Shown here one piece after another: positions 56,939-59,588 of a stretch of DNA of 59,588 nucleotides. A program made the translations under genes and the position numbers. The DNA comes from Lachnospiraceae bacterium. GTDB taxonomy: Bacteria; Bacillota; Clostridia; Lachnospirales; Lachnospiraceae. Under the pieces are notes generated by a model that saw only the letters and a list, made by a program, of their open reading frames with translations, was not told the DNA's origin and did not search any database. The stretch spans positions 1 to 59,588 of the forward strand of contig JAPJQL010000022.1 of the NCBI GenBank assembly GCA_030825115.1, in the 5' to 3' direction. Position 1 is the first letter of the stretch; each line of letters starts with the position of its first letter.

Positions 56939-57205
56939 TTACTTTCTGATGCCTAACTTGCTGATCAGCGCACGATAACCTTCCAGGTCGGTTTTCTTTA
57001 AGTAATCAAGTAAACCACGTCTCTGACCTACCATTTTCAGAAGACCACGTCTGGAATGATGATCCTTTTTGTTGTTCTGTAAATGCTCAGTTAATTCTGC
57101 AATTCTTGCAGTCAGAATAGCAATCTGAACCTCTGGTGAACCGGTGTCGCCAGGTTTTCTTCCATACTCTGCGATAATCGCTGCTTTCTTTTCCTTTGAA
57201 ATCAT
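56939..57205 (-). CDS. rpsO: 30S ribosomal protein S15
   Basis: 88 residues from the ATG at 57205 (AAGGAGG 8 bases upstream). The four-helix S15 sequence is clear: MISKEKKAAIIAEYGRKPGDT, GSPEVQIAILTARIAELTEHL, KDHHSRRGLLKMVGQRRGLL and the C-terminal YRALISKLGIRK. It binds 16S rRNA early in 30S assembly. The 95-base leader between promoter and start is G+C-rich and may contain the S15 autoregulatory structure; I could not fit a specific published one. Confidence 0.98.
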   Translation of the reverse strand: MISKEKKAAIIAEYGRKPGDTGSPEVQIAILTARIAELTEHLQNNKKDHHSRRGLLKMVGQRRGLLDYLKKTDLEGYRALISKLGIRK

Positions 57206-57300
57206 AGTGATTTCCTCCTTTTTCGTAATCTTACCGTGAACCAAGTCCCTGGTTGGAGTCGTCCTTAAGGCTGAGTTCCGGCGTTTATTCATACCGATTT

Positions 57301-57329
57301 ATCTTACCATAATATGAGATTGCTGTCAA
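57301..57329 (-). promoter_or_regulatory. Promoter of rpsO
   Basis: TTGACA (57329-57324), a 17-base spacer and TAAGAT (57306-57301). Confidence 0.8.
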
Positions 57330-57517
57330 ATGCTTTCTTAATACAAATCTCGTCATTTTTCCCCATTTTTTATGTGCGGGAACCTCACCGCCATCAGATA
57401 AGGTCCCCCCAAAGATATGGATGGCTGACAGTTCAGGAACACTGTCGAATTGTGAACGCCCCGTTACCCTATCACATTTCATCCGTAACTTCAAGGGAGA
57501 CGGATAAATGCCGTCGA

Positions 57518-57889
57518 TTATTGTCGTTTTGCGCCATTTTTCTGTAATTTCATCTCGCCCAGATATCTCCTGATCTCCTGCTTCGCCCGCTGCTCCCGGC
57601 GCTCACTGACCGGTATGCGGTCACCGCTGCGGAGCACCGCCTCATGGCGCCCGATGCATTCCAGGTGCTTTAAATGTACCAGATACGCATTGTGAGTCCG
57701 GACAAACGGCTGCCCCCTCAGCCTCTCCGCCTCATGCTTAACCGTCGTCCCGATCTGATACGTCCCATTCTTTGCATGAATATAGGTTTTCCGGTCCTCT
57801 GAGCAGATGTAATAGATATCATCCAGAAACAGATTGATGATCTGTCCTTTATACTCCCACTTAAACCACTCTTCCATACACATATACAT
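57518..57889 (-). CDS. LytTR-domain DNA-binding protein
   Basis: 123 residues from the ATG at 57889 (AGGGAG 5 bases upstream). The whole protein is one LytTR domain: WEYKGQIINLFLDDIYYICSED, RKTYIHAKNGTYQIGTTVKH, FVRTHNAYLVHLKHLECI, then AVLRSGDRIPVSERREQRAKQEI. It has no receiver domain and no membrane part, so it is an orphan of the AgrA/LytR output type. These bind pairs of 9-bp direct repeats, which I could not locate nearby. A 10-bp perfect hairpin (57919-57945) precedes it. Downstream, the rpsO promoter region begins about 190 bases further on. Confidence 0.9.
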   Translation of the reverse strand: MYMCMEEWFKWEYKGQIINLFLDDIYYICSEDRKTYIHAKNGTYQIGTTVKHEAERLRGQPFVRTHNAYLVHLKHLECIGRHEAVLRSGDRIPVSERREQRAKQEIRRYLGEMKLQKNGAKRQ

Positions 57890-57918
57890 AGCCACTCCCT
57901 TTTTACTGAAAAATTTAA

Positions 57919-57945
57919 TGCCTGCCGGGGAACTTCCGGCAGGCA
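57919..57945 (-). promoter_or_regulatory. Leader hairpin of the LytTR gene
   Basis: TGCCTGCCGG (57919-57928) pairs perfectly with 57936-57945. The minus-strand stem is followed by TTAAATTTTTC, then the ribosome site. It is terminator-like and suits attenuation. It may equally be the terminator of the PAP2 gene upstream. Confidence 0.65.
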
Positions 57946-58017
57946 CAATATATATGATACGTATAGAAAAGCAAAATATGACACCTTGATTCAAATTATT
58001 TTCAAATCCATCTGTGC

Positions 58018-58479
58018 TTACACATAACTCCCATGGACCACCAGCGCAATGACGATGCCCAGGATGGCTCCCGCAAAAACCTGAAGCGGCGTATGCCCCA
58101 CCAGTTCTTTTAGATTCTGCTGGATATGTGCATTGTCCAGCTTAAAAATATTCTGCTCCATGATCATGTTCAGCAGCCTGGCCTGTTTGCCTGTTTCCTG
58201 CCTTACGCCGATGGCGTCATACATCACCACCGAGGCCAGCACAAAGCAGATTGCAAACTCAAAAGAGCTGACTCCATATACAAGAGCTGCAGACGTCGTC
58301 AGTCCACAGACGGTCGCCGAATGAGAACTTGGCATGCCGCCCGACCCCACCAGCCGTTCCGCTGAAAAATTCCTGTTCAGCGCAAAATCAATCATTGTCT
58401 TTAATGCCTGTGCCACGGTCCAACCAATCACGGCGCTGACCAGCACTTCATTGCTAAGTAACTTTTCCCAGAACGTCAT
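58018..58479 (-). CDS. Divergent PAP2 family protein (YuiD/DUF212)
   Basis: 153 residues, four or five hydrophobic helices. It starts FWEKLLSNEVLVSAVIGWTVAQ, then LVGSGGMPSSHSATVCGLTTSAA (the degenerate phosphatase signature with SGGMPSSHS), MYDAIGVRQETGKQA and GHTPLQVFAGAILGIVIA. Members are membrane acid phosphatase/vanadium peroxidase relatives of unknown substrate, possibly isoprenoid or lipid phosphates. The start overlaps the HD gene by 26 bases, so the two are coupled. Confidence 0.92.
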   Translation of the reverse strand: MTFWEKLLSNEVLVSAVIGWTVAQALKTMIDFALNRNFSAERLVGSGGMPSSHSATVCGLTTSAALVYGVSSFEFAICFVLASVVMYDAIGVRQETGKQARLLNMIMEQNIFKLDNAHIQQNLKELVGHTPLQVFAGAILGIVIALVVHGSYV

Positions 58480-59038
58480 GTCGCACTCCTGCTTTATCTA
58501 AAATCCACTTCCTAATATTTACAGTAATCTCAGCCGAACTGCAGAACTTGTCTGCATATACGATTGCAAACCCCTCGCGGCTCTTTGGCGGAACCGGGGT
58601 AAGCGGCCACATATGGCGGAGGATCATATCCTTCTCCCTCTCACTCAGCGAGAAATAATGGGCAGCGTTTCGCATAGCCACCCTCGGGTGGGTAAATCCA
58701 TGAAAGTGCTGCCCGGTCTCCTTCGCGTGGGTATGCCAGTCATACAAAAACAGATCATGGAGAAGGGCCGCCCTCGCAGCCGACCGGTAATCCCAGTCCC
58801 ACTTCCGGCAGATGCGGTAACTCAGATAAGATACCCGGATACAGTGCTCCCTGCAGGTTGTGGTTCCATGCTGGATATACTGTTCCATAGACCGGAAAAC
58901 AGGACTATCCAGAATGTCATGTACACATTCCAGATAATCCGTATCCTGTTCGTAACGTTCCTGCTTCATCCAGTTCTCGTCTTCTATCCAGTGCTCCGCC
59001 TTCCGGCGCTCTTCCGGAGAAAATCCCAAACGTTTCAT
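58454..59038 (-). CDS. HD-domain hydrolase (YfbR-like)
   Basis: 194 residues from the ATG at 59038 (a TTG one codon earlier is possible). HD metal motifs: CREHCIRVSYLSYRI (first His), AALLHDLFLYDWH (the HD pair), FHGFTHPRVAMRNA and the YADKFCSS (last Asp). It probably hydrolyses phosphate esters of nucleotides or similar small molecules; the closest well-known proteins are those of the HD superfamily without GYP. It sits between glgA and the YuiD-like gene with an 17-base gap after glgA, so it probably belongs to their transcript. Confidence 0.85.
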   Translation of the reverse strand: MKRLGFSPEERRKAEHWIEDENWMKQERYEQDTDYLECVHDILDSPVFRSMEQYIQHGTTTCREHCIRVSYLSYRICRKWDWDYRSAARAALLHDLFLYDWHTHAKETGQHFHGFTHPRVAMRNAAHYFSLSEREKDMILRHMWPLTPVPPKSREGFAIVYADKFCSSAEITVNIRKWILDKAGVRHDVLGKVT

Positions 59039-59055
59039 CAATATCAGTCCCGTCC

Positions 59056-59588
59056 TTAATATCCGATCAGCCAGTCATACAGTTCCTGATACTTCAGTGC
59101 AGAAGTATTCCAGGAATAGTCCACCGCCATCGCGCGGTCGATGATCTTGTTCCATTCGCGCTTCTTGTCATAGTATACATACTTGGCATAGCGTATGGTA
59201 TCCAGCATCTCGTGCGCGTTGTAATTCGCAAAGGAGAATCCGGTTCCGGTCCCTTCGAATTCATTGTAAGGTTCTACCGTATCCTTCAAACCGCCGGTCT
59301 CACGCACGATCGGAACCGTACCGTAGCGCAGAGCCATCAGCTGGCTGAGCCCGCACGGCTCAAACAGGGACGGCATCAGGAATGCGTCACAGGACGCATA
59401 GATCTTGTGCGACATCTCCTCCGAATAATAGATCTGGGCAGATATCCTGTCATGGTACTTCCAGTCATAATGACGGAACATATTCTCATACTTGTCATCG
59501 CCCGTACCCAGGATCACAAGCTGCATATCGTCTCCGCACAGCTCATCCATCACGCACTGGATCAGGTCAAGTCCCTTCTGGTCCGTCA
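59056..59588 (-). CDS. glgA: Glycogen synthase, C-terminal part (5' end lies beyond the right edge)
   Basis: The frame is open from 59588 down to 59056 and reads from T-D-Q-K-G-L-D-L to the stop at ...YDWLIGY, about 177 residues of the GT5 C-terminal Rossmann domain. Signatures: LVILGTGDDKYENMFRHYDWK, ISAQIYYSEEMSHKIYASCDA, MPSLFEPCGLSQLMALRYGTVP, VRETGGLKDTVEPYNEFEGTG with TGFSF. The EPCGLSQLxALRYG and TGGLxDTV motifs bind ADP-glucose and are diagnostic of GlgA. It makes alpha-1,4-glucan from ADP-glucose. Only the catalytic half is in the window. Confidence 0.94.
   Translation of the reverse strand, partial: TDQKGLDLIQCVMDELCGDDMQLVILGTGDDKYENMFRHYDWKYHDRISAQIYYSEEMSHKIYASCDAFLMPSLFEPCGLSQLMALRYGTVPIVRETGGLKDTVEPYNEFEGTGTGFSFANYNAHEMLDTIRYAKYVYYDKKREWNKIIDRAMAVDYSWNTSALKYQELYDWLIGY

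Noticed and set aside
57285..57494. Minus-strand frame of 69 codons upstream of rpsO
   Set aside because: It contains the rpsO promoter and shows no family resemblance.
1..59588. CRISPR array, tRNA or rRNA genes, complete insertion sequence
   Set aside because: No regularly spaced direct repeats, no tRNA-like cloverleaf with CCA-side pattern, no rRNA segments and no transposase frame were found by eye.

Overview
The window looks like a chromosomal segment of an anaerobic, moderately GC-rich Firmicute, most likely Lachnospiraceae (Clostridium cluster XIVa). The signs are strong AGGAGG ribosome sites, [FeFe]-hydrogenase maturases, a DUF1836 protein, a YerC-type repressor, a glnA/ANTAR pair and typical clostridial regulators. 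No rRNA, tRNA, CRISPR array or complete insertion sequence was seen. The species cannot be named from the sequence alone.

Layout. 1-554 is an AT-rich accessory edge. It holds the start of a minus-strand membrane protein resembling Pycsar effectors, then an in-frame, nonsense-riddled tail lying directly downstream of rlmD. 555-10175 is housekeeping: rlmD, a small acidic membrane protein, pcrA, hydF/hydE, ridA, DUF1836, yerC and a HAD phosphatase. 10298-16637 has an orphan substrate-binding lipoprotein, a PAS/GGDEF/GAF protein, a D,D-carboxypeptidase and a polysaccharide deacetylase. 16702-25463 is an iron-type ABC importer operon (binding protein, fused permease, unusual ATPase) beside a second binding protein co-transcribed with a YesM-type kinase and an AraC-type response regulator. 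This looks like one sense-and-import unit. 25553-29062 has a cytidylate-kinase-like protein, an amidase, ogt, an Lrp regulator and dapF. 29078-31188 is glnA with an ANTAR protein and a structured leader. 31204-33843 is a Zn/Cd efflux operon with its ArsR operator. 33959-38354 has a MATE pump, a dCache-GGDEF protein and a DapF paralog that has lost both catalytic cysteines.

38517-44408 is an AraC regulator followed by a complete branched-chain amino acid importer (livJHMGF). 44474-46304 is a KdpE/short KdpD pair without kdpFABC. 46370-49595 is glycolysis, transcribed gapA-pgk-tpiA. 49727-54413 has a Na/Pi cotransporter with PhoU domain, a PHP phosphatase, a 0.6 kb gene-free stretch full of long perfect palindromes, and a nucleobase permease with a hairpin leader. 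54627-59588 has pnp, rpsO, a LytTR regulator, a YuiD-like PAP2 protein, an HD protein and the 3' part of glgA.

The points most worth following up are the accessory edge at rlmD, the palindrome nest at 52445-52959, the glnA leader with a candidate ANTAR hairpin, the Ser/Ser DapF paralog and the ATPase with a roughly 120-residue insertion. Starts were chosen by ribosome-binding site and family alignment, so several genes are shorter than their maximal open frame.
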